From: Yamagishiella unicocca
Lineage: Eukaryota; Chlorophyta; Chlorophyceae; Chlamydomonadales; Volvocaceae
Length of the DNA stretch: 64,000 bases
Assembly (NCBI GenBank): GCA_003116995.1
Contig: BDSL01000059.1
Coordinates: forward strand, 124,001 to 188,000
Direction of reading: 5' to 3'
Part shown: one piece after another, positions 45,987 to 57,584 of the stretch
How positions within the stretch are numbered: the first letter of the stretch is position 1
How the letters are laid out: each line of letters starts with the position of its first letter
Program-made: the position numbers and the translations under genes
The notes under the pieces: generated by a model
What the model was told of the DNA's origin: nothing
Database searches by the model: none
What the model saw: only the letters and a program-made list of their open reading frames with translations

Positions 45987-48900
45987 TTACCAGTAGGTGA
46001 GGCGGTCCACCCAGCCGTCCGGGTACTTGCGGATGAAGAACTTGCGGGTCTCGTCGTACAGGAAACAAAGGAAGAACCAGGGGATGCCGGGCAGCCAGTG
46101 GAGCCCCGAGATCGGGCCGGTGCTGAAGACGACCTGTGGTGGTGCGACGTTGTACGAAGCACGTGGTACGAGGTACGACAATGGGCGGGTGTCGGTAGGC
46201 CGTGGATGTGTGTGTGGCCGCCGTGTGTGTGGCAGCTCCCAGGTAAAGAAACACACAGATTGCTCGACCATACTCCTCTACGTGACAAGCACGCCCACGA
46301 ACCCCTATATTCATACACACGCCCTCGCCCCCCCTGATTCTCAAATGTGTTGCATGCACCTTTCTACCTTATCATACTGTTGCTGTTATTGATGCGACGC
46401 ACCCTTCCCCTCCCCCCGTCCTCCAGCCGAACACCGCCCCCTGACACACGCCAAACACACCTTCCCCTTCCCCTCCCCCTCCCGCCCTAGCCCCCCTCCC
46501 CTGGAGCATCACCCCCGGGGCACCCAAACCCCACCCACGTTGAGCGGCGGCACGTATGAGATGAGAGCCACCAGGCAGGACTCGAACACGAAACCCATCA
46601 ACATGAACCGGTTGTTCATGATGCCCTGCGAGAAGATCGACAGCTTCCGCGTCTTGGACATAAGCGCCGCGATGATCTTGTTCATCACCACCGCCACAAA
46701 GTAGGTGGTCTGCCCCTGAGACAGCACGTGCTTCTGGTAGGTCAGGTTAGGCACGTTCTGGTAGGCGGCGCGCCAGTAGTAGAGCGCGCCGGTGACGGCC
46801 TCAGCGCGAGAATCCGCTGCGCCGCGGCCGGCGAAGCCGAAGGTGGCGGACACAGCGGCGTTGAAGCCGGCGCCGCAGAGGATTTGGAATTGGCTGCGAG
46901 GTGGAGAGGGAGGGGTAAGAAGAGGTGGAGGCGGGTGGTGGGACCGCGATGGTGGGTTATGGGGGAATTGCCAGTGGGGGGGGAACGGCAGGGGAGAACG
47001 GGGCACGTGCGTGCGTGTGTGTTTTAAGCGCGCGTGTGCGTCTCCGAGGTGCGAGGAGGTCGCCGGAAGCAGCGCCCACTCCAGGGAAGGAAGGAGGCTA
47101 GATACCGTTGGCGCACGGGGCGCCGTTGACCGTTGGTTCCCTCCAAAGAATGGCGCAAATTACCGCCTCCGCTTGGCACCCTAGCCATGCGAACGACGGC
47201 GCCCCCCCACCCCCCGGCTGAGGGGCCCCCCACCCCACCGCCCCGGCCCCTCTCCCCTCGCCACTCACGTGACGTCCTCGGCCGTGAGGATGTTGCGCTG
47301 GGCCGAGGCGGGGTTGTTGCTCTCGGCCAGCAGGGAGGCGCGGGTCTCCCCGCTGAGGCTGTTGTACCAGGCGCAAGTGCGTCCGCACACCGCGTCCACT
47401 CCCAGAGCAAAGCCGCGGAAACCACGACCAGCTGTCGGGGCAGAGGGAAGGCAGAGGGAGGCCGGGGGGGGGGGCTTAAGGACGGAGGGGTGGAGGGCGG
47501 GGTGGGGTGGGGTGTGTGGGGTGAAAACCATGAGGTGGGGGGGTTCGAGGAAGACCCGGGGGGGGCGGGGGTACGAAATGGCGGCGGGAAGCCTGGTGCA
47601 ATGAGGGGCACACGTGGGCCTTACCCGGGGCGAATTCGGAAAAGGGGTCGGCGGCGGTGTTGTAAGCGAAGCAGCCGTCCTCGCAGAATTTGGTGGTGGC
47701 TGCGCGCATGGCGTCGGCCATGGTGGCGTTCAGGCCGGCGGCGGTGATGACGCCGCTGGTGATGGAGGAGGAGCTCGCACCGTCGCAGGCGAAGCCGCAG
47801 TCCGTCACCTGCACGTACGACAGCACGGCGGCGGCGGCGACAAATAAAAGGCGGCGAAGGGTTTCCATGTACCGGTAGCAGGGAGGGAGGAGGCAGGACG
47901 AGGGTTGAGAGCTAACTGATAAGACCGGCAATGAAAACACGGAGGGTAAAAGGAAGACGCGTGTACCCAACGAAACCACGGAGGGGGGGTGTTGAGAGGA
48001 CCCGGTCCCCCCCTCCTCTCCACAAAGCATATGCCACACGCACCGTTCCGTCATCTCCGATGACGCACGCCAGCGGCGATGACGACCAAGAGAAACCCCG
48101 ACTGGGCATCACCCCTGGCGCGTAGCCGTAGTCGTTCATGGCCACGAAGTAGCCGAACCAGCCAGCAAGAGCCTGGCGGGGGAGCGCGGGGAAGGAAGGA
48201 CAAGAGGGGGGCAGACAAGAGCGAGTGTGTTCAGGAAAAAGGCGGAATGAAAAGAGAGACGAGGAGAGATTTAAAAAACACATTTCCCCGCTCCCCCCGG
48301 CCCCTCCCCCGGCCCCGCACTTCCCCCCAGCGTCCCACCTGCATGACACCGATGTGCAGGTAGGTGAAGAGCAGCAGCTTGAGGTTGACCAAGTGGTCAG
48401 AGTGGGCGTTACGAGGAGGTCGTGACATGATGTCTGGGGGGGGCAGGGAGGGCGCGGGGGGGCAGGGAGTGGGGAGGGGGATTGGGGGGGGGGGCAACAT
48501 GAGGGTTTGTGTGTTTTTGCGCCGGCGTCACCTGGATTGCCCCTGCCGTGCAACAGGGTCAGTCGCTACATAAGGTGATAAGCAGAGCGCCGCCTACAAC
48601 CTGCGCTCCGTCAACCCCCCCCCCCGGGCACCCTCCCCAACGACGCCCGCGCAAGATCCAAATCCAAATCGGATCCAAAGGCTTTTGCCATGCGCGCGCA
48701 GCAACCCCCCCCCCCCGCTCCAGGGGGCCTCCCTCCGATCCCCTCACCGGCCTCCCTGGACTCGTAGGCGAAGGAGATGGCGGGGATCATGTCGGTTCCC
48801 AGGTCGATGGCCAGAATGAGGATGGTGGTGGTGGCCAGGGGGATGCCCGCGATGACCCACAGCAAGAAGGGCGACAGCTCCGGAACCTTGGACGTGAGGG

Positions 48901-51546
48901 TGTAGTTGATGGACTTCTTGAGGTTGTCGAAGATGAGGCGACCCTCCTCCACGCCGTTGACGATGGAGGCGAAGTTGTCTGAGGGAGAGGGCGGAGGCGC
49001 GGGAGTGAGGGAGGGAGTGAGTGAGTGAGGGAGTGGGGGAGTGAGGGAGGGAGTGAGGAAGTGAGTGAGTGAGTGAGTGAGGGACAGGAGGGCGCTGCGG
49101 TGCCGCGCAGTTCACGCCCCGATAGGGCCCCCTCCGTCCGACCCTCCCCATCCCATCCCAACGCATCCACCCCAGCCCAATCCCCAGAGCGCAAACGACT
49201 CGGGGTGTCAGTTGTTCGGTACCGGTAGTCGTTCAGTTGTTCGTTGTTGGTTGCTCACCGTCCATGAGGATCATGTCCGCCGCCTCCTTGGACACGTCCT
49301 TCCCCGATATGCCCATAGAGATGCCGATGTCGGCCTTCTTCAGCGCGGGAGCATCGTTAACACCATCACCTGCGAGCGGCGCGTCGGGGGGAGGGGACAC
49401 GACACGGGCGGAGTTTAAAGTGCCGGCGGGGAAGAAGGGGGGGGGAAGGGTTGGTTCCCTTGCCCGGCTGGAATCCCCCCGGCCCCTTGCGGCCCAGCGG
49501 CACCCCAAAACACACACGAACACGCACACGCACACGGCTTCGCGGTAAAACACAGGATAAAGTACAACACAGGATAATAGCACCACCGCCGCGGGGGCTG
49601 GAGAAGGGGGGGTCGAGAAGAGGGGTTGGAGGGGGGGGTTGGAGAAGGGGGGCTGGAGAAGGGGGGTTGGAGAGGGGGGGGTGGGAGGGGGTCGGAGCCC
49701 ACCTGTGACCGCCACGACGCGCTTGAGTCGCTGGTTGTTCTCCACGATGAGCAGCTTGTGTGCGGGGGTGACGCGAGCAAACACGATCTGCTCGTTCTTG
49801 ACCAGGATGTCGTCCCAGGCGGCCTCGCGCTTGGCGTCGTCCTCGATGTCCATCAGGATACTGAAAGCCAAAACAAATTGCACATGGAACATGATGTATA
49901 CTGGCTCATGTATACTGGCTCACGTGTACTGGCTCATGTGTGCTGGCTCATGTGTACTGGCTCATTGCAAAAGCCGTTGAGTGCCACAGGCACCTTTATG
50001 GATGGGCAGGTCTGGACAGGCCTGGACGCCTTACGCCAGACGCGCGCTGCGGGTCCTCACAGCAGTACGTACGGGAATGCTGTCGTAAAAGTACGAAGTA
50101 TGGATCTACGCACCGGATGTCGTCGCCGGTGACCACCTTGCCCTTGCCGCGGGCCACCACCTCCTGGTCCAGGATGCCGATCTGCTCGGCGATCGCGCGG
50201 GCGGTGATCGGGTGGTCGCCCGTCACCATGAACACCTTGACGGAGGCGCGCTTGCACGTGTCGACGGCCTGGGGGGAGGGAAAGGATAGGGGTTTATGTG
50301 TTTTTTGTGTTGGTTGCTTACGGCGGGTTTTCGCTCCTGCACAGGTTTGTGCCTCTTCGCAGAACATATCACCGTAAGCGTGCGTGCACTCCCAGTGTTT
50401 GCCACGCAGTCGCCGGGTGATCAGCGCACAACACCAAAAGGGGAAGGCGCCCTCCCTCCCCCCCTCCCCCTCAAACTAGGTGCCCGCCGACCATGCGCCA
50501 ACTATCCTGTCTTTTCCGTGTCAACGGTTTCGGATCCAAAGGCTTTTGCCATGCGCGCGCAGCAACCCCACCCCCGGGGCTCACCTCCGGCACACCCTCC
50601 CCTCCCCCCTTCCCCCTCCCGGGCTCCCCCTCCAGGGCAACTATCCTGTCCCGTCTCTTAAAACGGTTTTTACAACCTAAAACGGGTTTTACAACCCCTC
50701 CCGGGGCTCACCTCCGGCACACCCAACCGAGGCGGGTCTATGAGGCTGAACAGGCCGCAGAACACCAGCTCATTGACGGGGAAGTTCGCAGAGGGCTGGT
50801 CGGTCCAGGGATGGTCGTGCGGCAGGTCCAGGTTGCGGTAGGCGAAACCCAGCACGCGCTCGCCCAGCGCCCCCAGCCCCTCGTAGGCCTTGTTGAACTT
50901 GGCCTCCCAGTCGGCGGTCTTGGGCACCTCCTGGCCGTTGACCAGGATCTTGGAGGCGGAGGCCCACACGCGCTCAGGAGCGCCCTGGGGGTGTGGGGGG
51001 GGGGTCGAGGGAGACCCGTGGATGTCCGAAAAAACCGTTTAGGATAGACGTGTGTGGGGTGGGGTGGGGTGGGGTGGGGGTGTAGAACCCGTTTTACGCT
51101 AGGGGACAGGATAGTGGATAGTTGGCGCATGGTCGGCGGACACCGATTTGGGAGTGGGGTGGGGGGTTAAGAGTTAGGGGGAGGGGGGAGAGTTAGGGAG
51201 AGGGGGGTTTGGAGAGGGGGGAGGGGAGGGGGCCTGCCAAATGGGCGGTGGACGTCGCTGGGGCGGCGGGGTCTTCGGGGTTGTTGTGGCGGTGCCCTCG
51301 TGGACCCGGCCCGCTTCCCCCAGCTGTCCCCCAGCCTCCCCCTTCCCCCACCCACACGAGGCACGAAACACACACACCCCTCCGCCCGCACCCCGCGCTC
51401 ATGCCTCACCTTCATGACTAGCAGCGGCCGCTGGTCGCCGTCCTTCTGCTGGTTGTGGATCCCGATCTGCAGATTTCGGCGCAGGGACGTGGTTTTCGGA
51501 GCAGCGGAAACGCGTCATGAAAAAACGGGTGGTGTCCATGGGTTTC

Positions 51547-51618
<72 letters not shown>

Positions 51619-54600
51619 CCAGCCTAATCCCCTCAGCCGCGCTACTGCCCCACGTACCCGGGTGCCCTTCTCCGCCCGGACCTACCTGGTACTTGTTGGT
51701 GGAGTTGAACTTGATCTCAAACAGCTTGGGGTACTCGAGGCGGTACTTCTTGACGTCGGCCAGCAGCTGGACGGCCTTGATGAGACCGCTCTCGGACGCG
51801 TCTCCTGGGGGTTAGTTTGGGCGGAGACGGTTGGGAGGTTGCGGTTGCACGATGGATGTGGTTGGACGGCGGTTGCGCGATTATGGCAGTTGCGCGATTA
51901 TGCTCGCGTGGCGGCAGTGCCGTGCCATGACGTCTGGAGGGTCGCCGCCGCCGCCCACCACTACCCGTGTAGCCCCTTCCCCCCCATCTAAACAGTTTCC
52001 CTCGAACCCATCTAAACAGTTTTTTTCTCGCATCCACGGGTCTTCTTCGAGACCCCCCCCCCGCACCAGTCTTCCTCGAAACCCCCTCACCGGTGGTCTG
52101 CAGGTTGAGCAGGTTGAACTCGGTGCTCAGGACCTCCTTCTCCAGGTCAAGCAGCGGCCGGGAGGGGTCGAACTTGTCCTGCGCGCGACGGAGGGGGGGG
52201 AGGCGGAGGAGGGGGCGAAGGGGGGGGGAGGAAAGGAGGGAGAGGTTTGGAAAACAAATGGACTCGGCCCGAGCGCCTTGTGGCCACCGGTGATGACAGA
52301 CGGGCAGGGCCGGGTTGCGCCCCCCTGGAGTCCTGATTCGGCCCCAGCCCTGGCCCCCGGCCCCGGCCCTGCTGGGTGGTGGCCCCAGCTCCCGCTGCAG
52401 CCGCCTCAACCAGACAACCAACCACCTGCCGTACGTATACGACAGTCATACACACGCCCCCACTCCCGCGCCTCGCACCTGCACGATGAAGTCCGAGTTG
52501 TTGCAGAGGGTGGCGATGCGTTGCAGCATGGCGAAGGAGCGGTTCTGAGGGTCGAACAGCGGCCAGCCCTGCATGCCTGCGGGGCGGAGGTGGGGGGGGG
52601 GGAGAGGAAACAGGAAACCGTTGGGTACGACTTTTGAGACACAGGGGACGAAGCGAACTGGGCGGTGGAAGGGGGTGCAACAGAGCCGGGTGGAAGGAAG
52701 GGTTGAGGAGGGGGAGTTAGGGTTTCGTGCCTGCCTGCCCGCCGCGTGTTTGGGCTAGCTAACTGCGTGCGTAGCCTCTCGCGCAACGCGGGCAACCCCC
52801 GCCCCACCGCTGCCCGCCGTAACCCCTCCCCTGTCCCCCCCCACCCGCCACCCGCCCCTCCCCGCCGCGGCCTCACCCTTCTTGCCCCGATCCGCCATCA
52901 TGGCCTGGAGCTCGGGAGCGTTGCGCGCGGACGGCACATCGTACAGCTGGTCGTCGTACCTGCGGGACGAGAATCGAAACCCAACACGTGACCCGTGAGC
53001 GAATCCACACGGCACCTGTTACGGTAAGCAAGGGCGCGTCACGGGGTTCCAACCGCTCCCCTCCCTCGCGCCGCCTCTCCGCCCCCCCCCCCTTGCGCCG
53101 CCTCGCAGCCCTTTCGTGCCCCCGGACCCACCAGCAGTGCTGCACCGTCATGCGGTTCTGCGTGAGCGTGCCCGTCTTGTCCGACGCGATGACGGTGGTG
53201 CAGCCGAGCGTCTCCACGGACTGTAAGTTCTTGACTAGCACGTTCTTGTTGTGCATGCGCTTGGCGGTGAGGGCCAGGGCCACCGTCAGGGTCACGAGCA
53301 GACCCTCGGGCACGACAGCCACGATGACTGAGATGGCGAACACGAGTGCCTGTGGGAGGGATTACAGAAAAGAACCGGTTACTCGACATGGGAAATGTAG
53401 CTGGTTGAGGGTATGAGAGGAAACCCGTGGGGGCGGGGTTGGGGTTGGGGTTCGGGGCTAACGAGGGGGTGGAGAGGGCACCGATGAACCATCAGGGGGG
53501 GAAGGGAAGGGGGAGTGGGGTGTTACCAGGCGGTTAGGGGGCGTTCCTGTCTCTCTCTCTCTTTCTCTGCCGTACCTGTACGACCGACATGACGCCCATG
53601 CCAATACCAACAGCCAGGAACACCACACCGATTGTGATGGCGATGCCGGAAATGATGGTGATGAAGCGGTTCACCTGTCAGGGCACACGCGGGGGGAGGT
53701 TAATTGTTGGTTGCTGGTTAGCGGCTGGTGATCGTTGCGCCCGGGAAGGACACCCCAACCCGAGTGCTCGTCGCTGCTTGCTTCCGCTAACGCCCATCGC
53801 TACCCGCCTCCCCAAAACACAGTCGGGTCCGCCCCCCACGCCAGACGTGCATCTGCGCGCATCCCCCCCAACCTCCCTTCCCGTACAAAACCCTAAAACC
53901 CTAAACCCCCCCGCCCCCTCACCTCGCGCACGATGGGCGGCTGGGTGTCGCCGGTGGTCTCACCCGTAAGGCCCGCGATCTGAGATACACACACCGCAGT
54001 GGCGGGATGGGGAGGGGTGGGTTAGGTTTCACAAGATCAGATCACGGTTTGGAAGAGGCGGAAGGAGGGGATAGGCTGACGTGGCGGATCCGGCCCTGGT
54101 GTTGGAGCTAGGGTTGGGGTGCCGCGGGGACACCCCAATGTGCAGCCGTGGTTTCGGGGCCAGAAGGTAATGCCGTACGGTGAAACCGCGAACGGAATCC
54201 GTATGGTAGTACCCGGATTGTGATGCTGGTGATTTGGCGACTAAGCAAACCGTGAGGGGCGCGAGAAGGAGGGGGAGGAGGAGGAGGAGGAGGACGAGGA
54301 GGAGGTTTTAGGGTTTGCAGCGAGTGCGGGGGAAGTGCCGGCAGCCGCTGCCCACCTGCCCCATGACGGTGTTGTCGCCGGTGCCAATGACGATGCCGCG
54401 ACCGTGTCCCGAGGCAATGATGGTCGAGTAGAACAGCAAGTTGGTGGCCTCGATGGCGGGGATCTGGGGAGAGAGGGGGACACAGCGACCCGCGGGTCGG
54501 GGTGGGGGGCTTTAATTTCCCAGGCACCGGCGATGGCGGGGATCTGGGTGGGGAGAGAGGGGGAGGAAGGGGGGAGGGGGACACAGCGACCCGCGGGTCG

Positions 54601-57009
54601 GCGCAGTGGGGATTCTTTAATTTACAGAGGCACCGGTGATGGACGCGGGCTGGGCCGGGACGCGCGCATCCATGGCCGCCACGTCATCCGTACGACAGTG
54701 AGTGCCAACCCTGGAGCGCCCCCCCGCCTTCACAATCCTCGAAACCCATTTCCCCCCCACCCCCCAAACCCCAACCTCCGGCAACGTGACTCACCTTGAC
54801 CTTGGGCTTGCCGCCGCCTCCCTCCTCGACGTCTCCCGCGTGGTTGGTCACTAGCAGCGCATGACCCCGCTCGCACGCCTCCGATTCACCTGGGTAGGTG
54901 TGGGGGTTGGTGGTTGGCGGTTGGCAAGTTCGGTTGCGGTCACAGGCGTGTGGCGGGGCGCCCCAGGGGGTGCGTGCGGGTGGCGGATGGTGGTGCGGGG
55001 CCCCTCCTGCCCCGCCCTGCGCTCATCGTCGCGGCCCCACCTGTCAGCGAGGAGTTGTCCACCTTGAGGTTGTACGAATCAATGACGCGGACGTCGGCTG
55101 GGACCTGGTCTCCCTCCTGTGGATCGGTTGGGTCGCTTGGGTTAATGCGTGTTTCACTCACTTCCGCACTTGGGCGAGCCAGGGAGCCCTCCGCCCCCCC
55201 CCAGCCCGGCGCCAAACTCAGAACCCAAACAAAAGTAGACCGACTCTGGCACGGCCTCTCGGTCCCCCCCCCATACACAGGGTTACCGGTTCTATTATTG
55301 TAACCCCCCATACACAGGACGGATGGACATGACAGGGGCCACCGGCACTCTTCAGCCGGCTCCAGGTAGGGCCACTATCGCTCCTCCGTACCAACACCAC
55401 CACCCCACACACACCTCGCCAGCTAGCTCCTGCCCTCCGTTTCCTAGGTCACGTCCCCCCGGTCTGCTCCACCCCCTCCCACCTGGTACTCCACCAGATC
55501 CCCCGGTCTGCTCCCCCCCTCCCACCTGGTACTCCACCAGATCCCCCGGCACCAGGTCCACAGAGTCCAAGACGTTGGCGGCGCCGTCCCGGACCACCTT
55601 GCACTTCTTTGGGATGAGGCTCTTGAAGCCGTCCATGATGGCCTGGGGGGGAGAGAGGGGCCGGGTTTGGGTTTGGAGGCGGGGTTGGGGTTTGGGGCCG
55701 GGTTGGCGGCAGGGGAAAGGAGGTGAGGCAGCGGAGATGGGGACTCCAGGGGAGGCCCTGGAAGGTCCTCCGACCACTACCGCACGACTACGATGCCGCC
55801 CTCATACCCCCCTCCCTGGCCGCCGCCCTCCGCCGCCTCCCTCCTCCCTGGCCGTCCTCCAGCATGCAATCGCAAACGTGTGTACCAAACGTTTCCTGAT
55901 CGTTTCCTGATCCTGATTTGCTTTTCAGCGCCCGCCCACGGGTTTCCCCTCCTACCCCTCCCTGGCCGCCTCCCTGCCTCCCTGGCGTGTCCCTCCGAAA
56001 CCGTGCCCACCTGTGACTTGGCTTCCTGAAAGTATGCGAAGGTGGATGAGATGAAGACCACCAGCAGCAGCACCACACCCAGGTACAAGTTGGACGGGTC
56101 TGACTGGTCGATGCCGTACGCAATGAAGCACAGGACGCCACCCGCTATCAGCAGCAGCGAGAAGAAGTTAGTGTACTGCTCGAGGTAGAGCAACCTAGGG
56201 GGGAGAGGGGGAGAAGCCGGCGAGGGAGGGAGGGAGGGAGGGCGCAAGATGATGGCTGAGTGGCAGTGGTTACGGCTGTGGCGGCTTGGTTTCGGAAATT
56301 GATGGTAGCGGTTTCATTTGCCGGGGCGTTACATTAGGCCGGGTGATGATTTGGGTCGGGGAGAGGGGGCGTCGGGTTGGTTTGAACCCCACCGGCGGTA
56401 GCGCTGGATTGGCGGGCGGCGGAGGGTGAGTGGAGCGGGTCAGGCGGGAAAGGCGGGAGGGGGGTTGCGGCAGACCGGGCAGTTGGTGCTAAGGGGGGCC
56501 AGGAGGGGGACAACGCACGAGCTTTGTGACTTGGACACGGCCGGGCACTTAACGGCGGAGCCGCTGCTCCAGGACCGTTGCTGTGGTGCGTACTGCACAT
56601 TCGCGCCGCAGTGTTCGTAACTACCTAGCCACCCGACCACCCGCATATTCCTTTGGGAAGGGAAGGGAAGTGAGCCCCCTTCGTGCTGGCGCCACCTCGG
56701 TCTCGCCCCTCCGTCCATGTGCTCGGTTCCCCCCGCGTACCACGCTGGCTTGATTTTCGGAGGCGACAGACGGTTCTCGCCGTGCTTTGCACGGCTCTCC
56801 AATACTTGGGCCGATGTGAGGCCCTTCTCGAAGGATACATTGTACTCGGCGGCAAGCTCATCGAGACTGAACTCGTGCGCGACGATGGGCAAGTCCTTCC
56901 GCAGATTCTTCTGCTTTTCTCCATCCCCCTTCTTGCTCTTCTTCCCTTTCGTGGCGGGGGCAGGCTTGTCTGCCATACCTCGTCCTGGTTGATGGGGCAA
57001 CGGCATCAT
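45987..57009 (-). CDS. P-type IIC (Na,K/H,K-type) ATPase alpha subunit
   Basis: Exons (minus): 57009-56741, 56194-56011, 55642-55526, 55116-55041, 54889-54795, 54463-54356, 53979-53923, 53674-53576, 53349-53132, 52959-52877, 52576-52479, 52178-52091, 51804-51686, 51466-51410, 50984-50712, 50268-50114, 49860-49703, 49369-49259, 48978-48748, 48433-48339, 48172-48044, 47808-47625, 47431-47269, 46893-46539, 46133-45987. Phases agree: 1,222 residues, or 1,211 from ATG 56976 ([13 protein letters not shown]), the likelier start by family. Animal-type features: [39 protein letters not shown] in M4, phosphorylation motif [10 protein letters not shown] (Asp 392), [59 protein letters not shown], and a [10 protein letters not shown] end. 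It pumps cations across the plasma membrane using ATP. Oddities: ~200-residue Cys-rich M7-M8 loop and changed cation-site residues. Confidence 0.93.
48670..48708 (+). repeat. 39-bp dispersed repeat, copy 1
   Basis: CGGATCCAAAGGCTTTTGCC followed by ATGCGCGCGCAGCAACCCC, in an ATPase intron. Same 39 bases at 50531-50569. Confidence 0.85.
50480..50525 (-). repeat. copy of a dispersed intronic repeat (inverted)
   Basis: On the plus strand it reads CCGACCATGCGCCAACTATC, CTGTC and GTGTCAACGG, the complement of the repeats at 2650 and 4069. Lies in an ATPase intron. Confidence 0.6.
50531..50569 (+). repeat. 39-bp dispersed repeat, copy 2
   Basis: Same 39 bases as 48670-48708, in a different ATPase intron and the same orientation. 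Confidence 0.85.
51088..51150 (+). repeat. copy of a dispersed intronic repeat
   Basis: CCCGTTTTACGCTAGGGGAC, then GATAGTTGGCGCATGGTCGG and CGGACACCGATTTGGG; close match to 4069-4131 in an unrelated gene. Confidence 0.65.
51551..51618 (+). repeat. CAG trinucleotide microsatellite
   Basis: About 22 CAG units in the ATPase intron between exons 51804-51686 and 51466-51410; intronic, so not translated in the proposed model. Confidence 0.95.
53358..53395 (+). repeat. repeat shared with the SEN1-like gene, next to a splice acceptor
   Basis: GATTACAGAAAAGAACCGGT then TACTCGACATGGGA, also present in the 47-bp units at 23090-23165. Here it lies inverted relative to the gene, just upstream of the acceptor for exon 53349-53132. 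Confidence 0.75.
53885..53910 (+). repeat. short interstitial telomere-like motif
   Basis: AAAACCCTAAAACCCTAAAC, about two to three CCCTAAAA-type units, in an ATPase intron next to exon 53979-53923. Confidence 0.45.
55461..55548 (-). repeat. 43/44-bp tandem duplication across a splice donor
   Basis: GGTCTGCTCC to CCACCTGGTACTCCACCAG occurs at 55461 and again at 55505 with a one-base difference. It duplicates the end of ATPase exon 55642-55526 (LVEYQ) together with its donor CAG|GTGGGA. The second donor would shift the frame. Confidence 0.85.
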
Positions 57010-57584
57010 GGCAGGCCAGGCAACAGCAAGGACACACCATTATCAGCCACCATACCTAGAGACCATCAGTTATATATGAGCGACCGCACTACAAATGACG
57101 CAGGTCTGGGTGCGGCAACTTCGCAGGCCGAGCGAAGACTGTCTGCAGGTCCTGCGGTGCTTATGACGCACCTGGCCAAGGCTTACCCGCTTAGCACTTG
57201 AAGGATTGCCAAGATTCTATGACGGAGAGTCTTTGCCGAACGCAGTGACGTTGGTGGTGAAGGGCGGCTGATTCTCGATTTGTGCGCAGGACTGGCCACC
57301 GTCGACTCAACTAAGAGTAAGATATTTCTGCGGCGCACCTGGCGCGCAGAAGCAGTATAATGATATTATAATGATTCCTGCGCTTACGTATACGCAGTAT
57401 GGAAGGAATCTATGACCGTATTCCCTAACGGAATTAACGTACTGAAAAACCTACTCAGTCGCCGATGTGGCCTTAACACGTTAGGTTCATTAAAAGCCTT
57501 CGGTATATCTATTTTCCAGCTCAAAGCTAGCGGTGCGCTTTGGAGTGCTTCAACAGCGCACAAGGACCTCGCCAGCTACTCAAA
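57010..57584. promoter_or_regulatory. bidirectional promoter region between the ATPase and the small membrane protein
   Basis: 575 bases separate the outermost start codons of the two divergent genes. AT-rich TATATATG near 57071 and TATAATGATATTATAATG near 57355-57375 could be core elements for the two directions, but no element is proven. Close divergent spacing is compatible with shared regulation. Confidence 0.4.
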
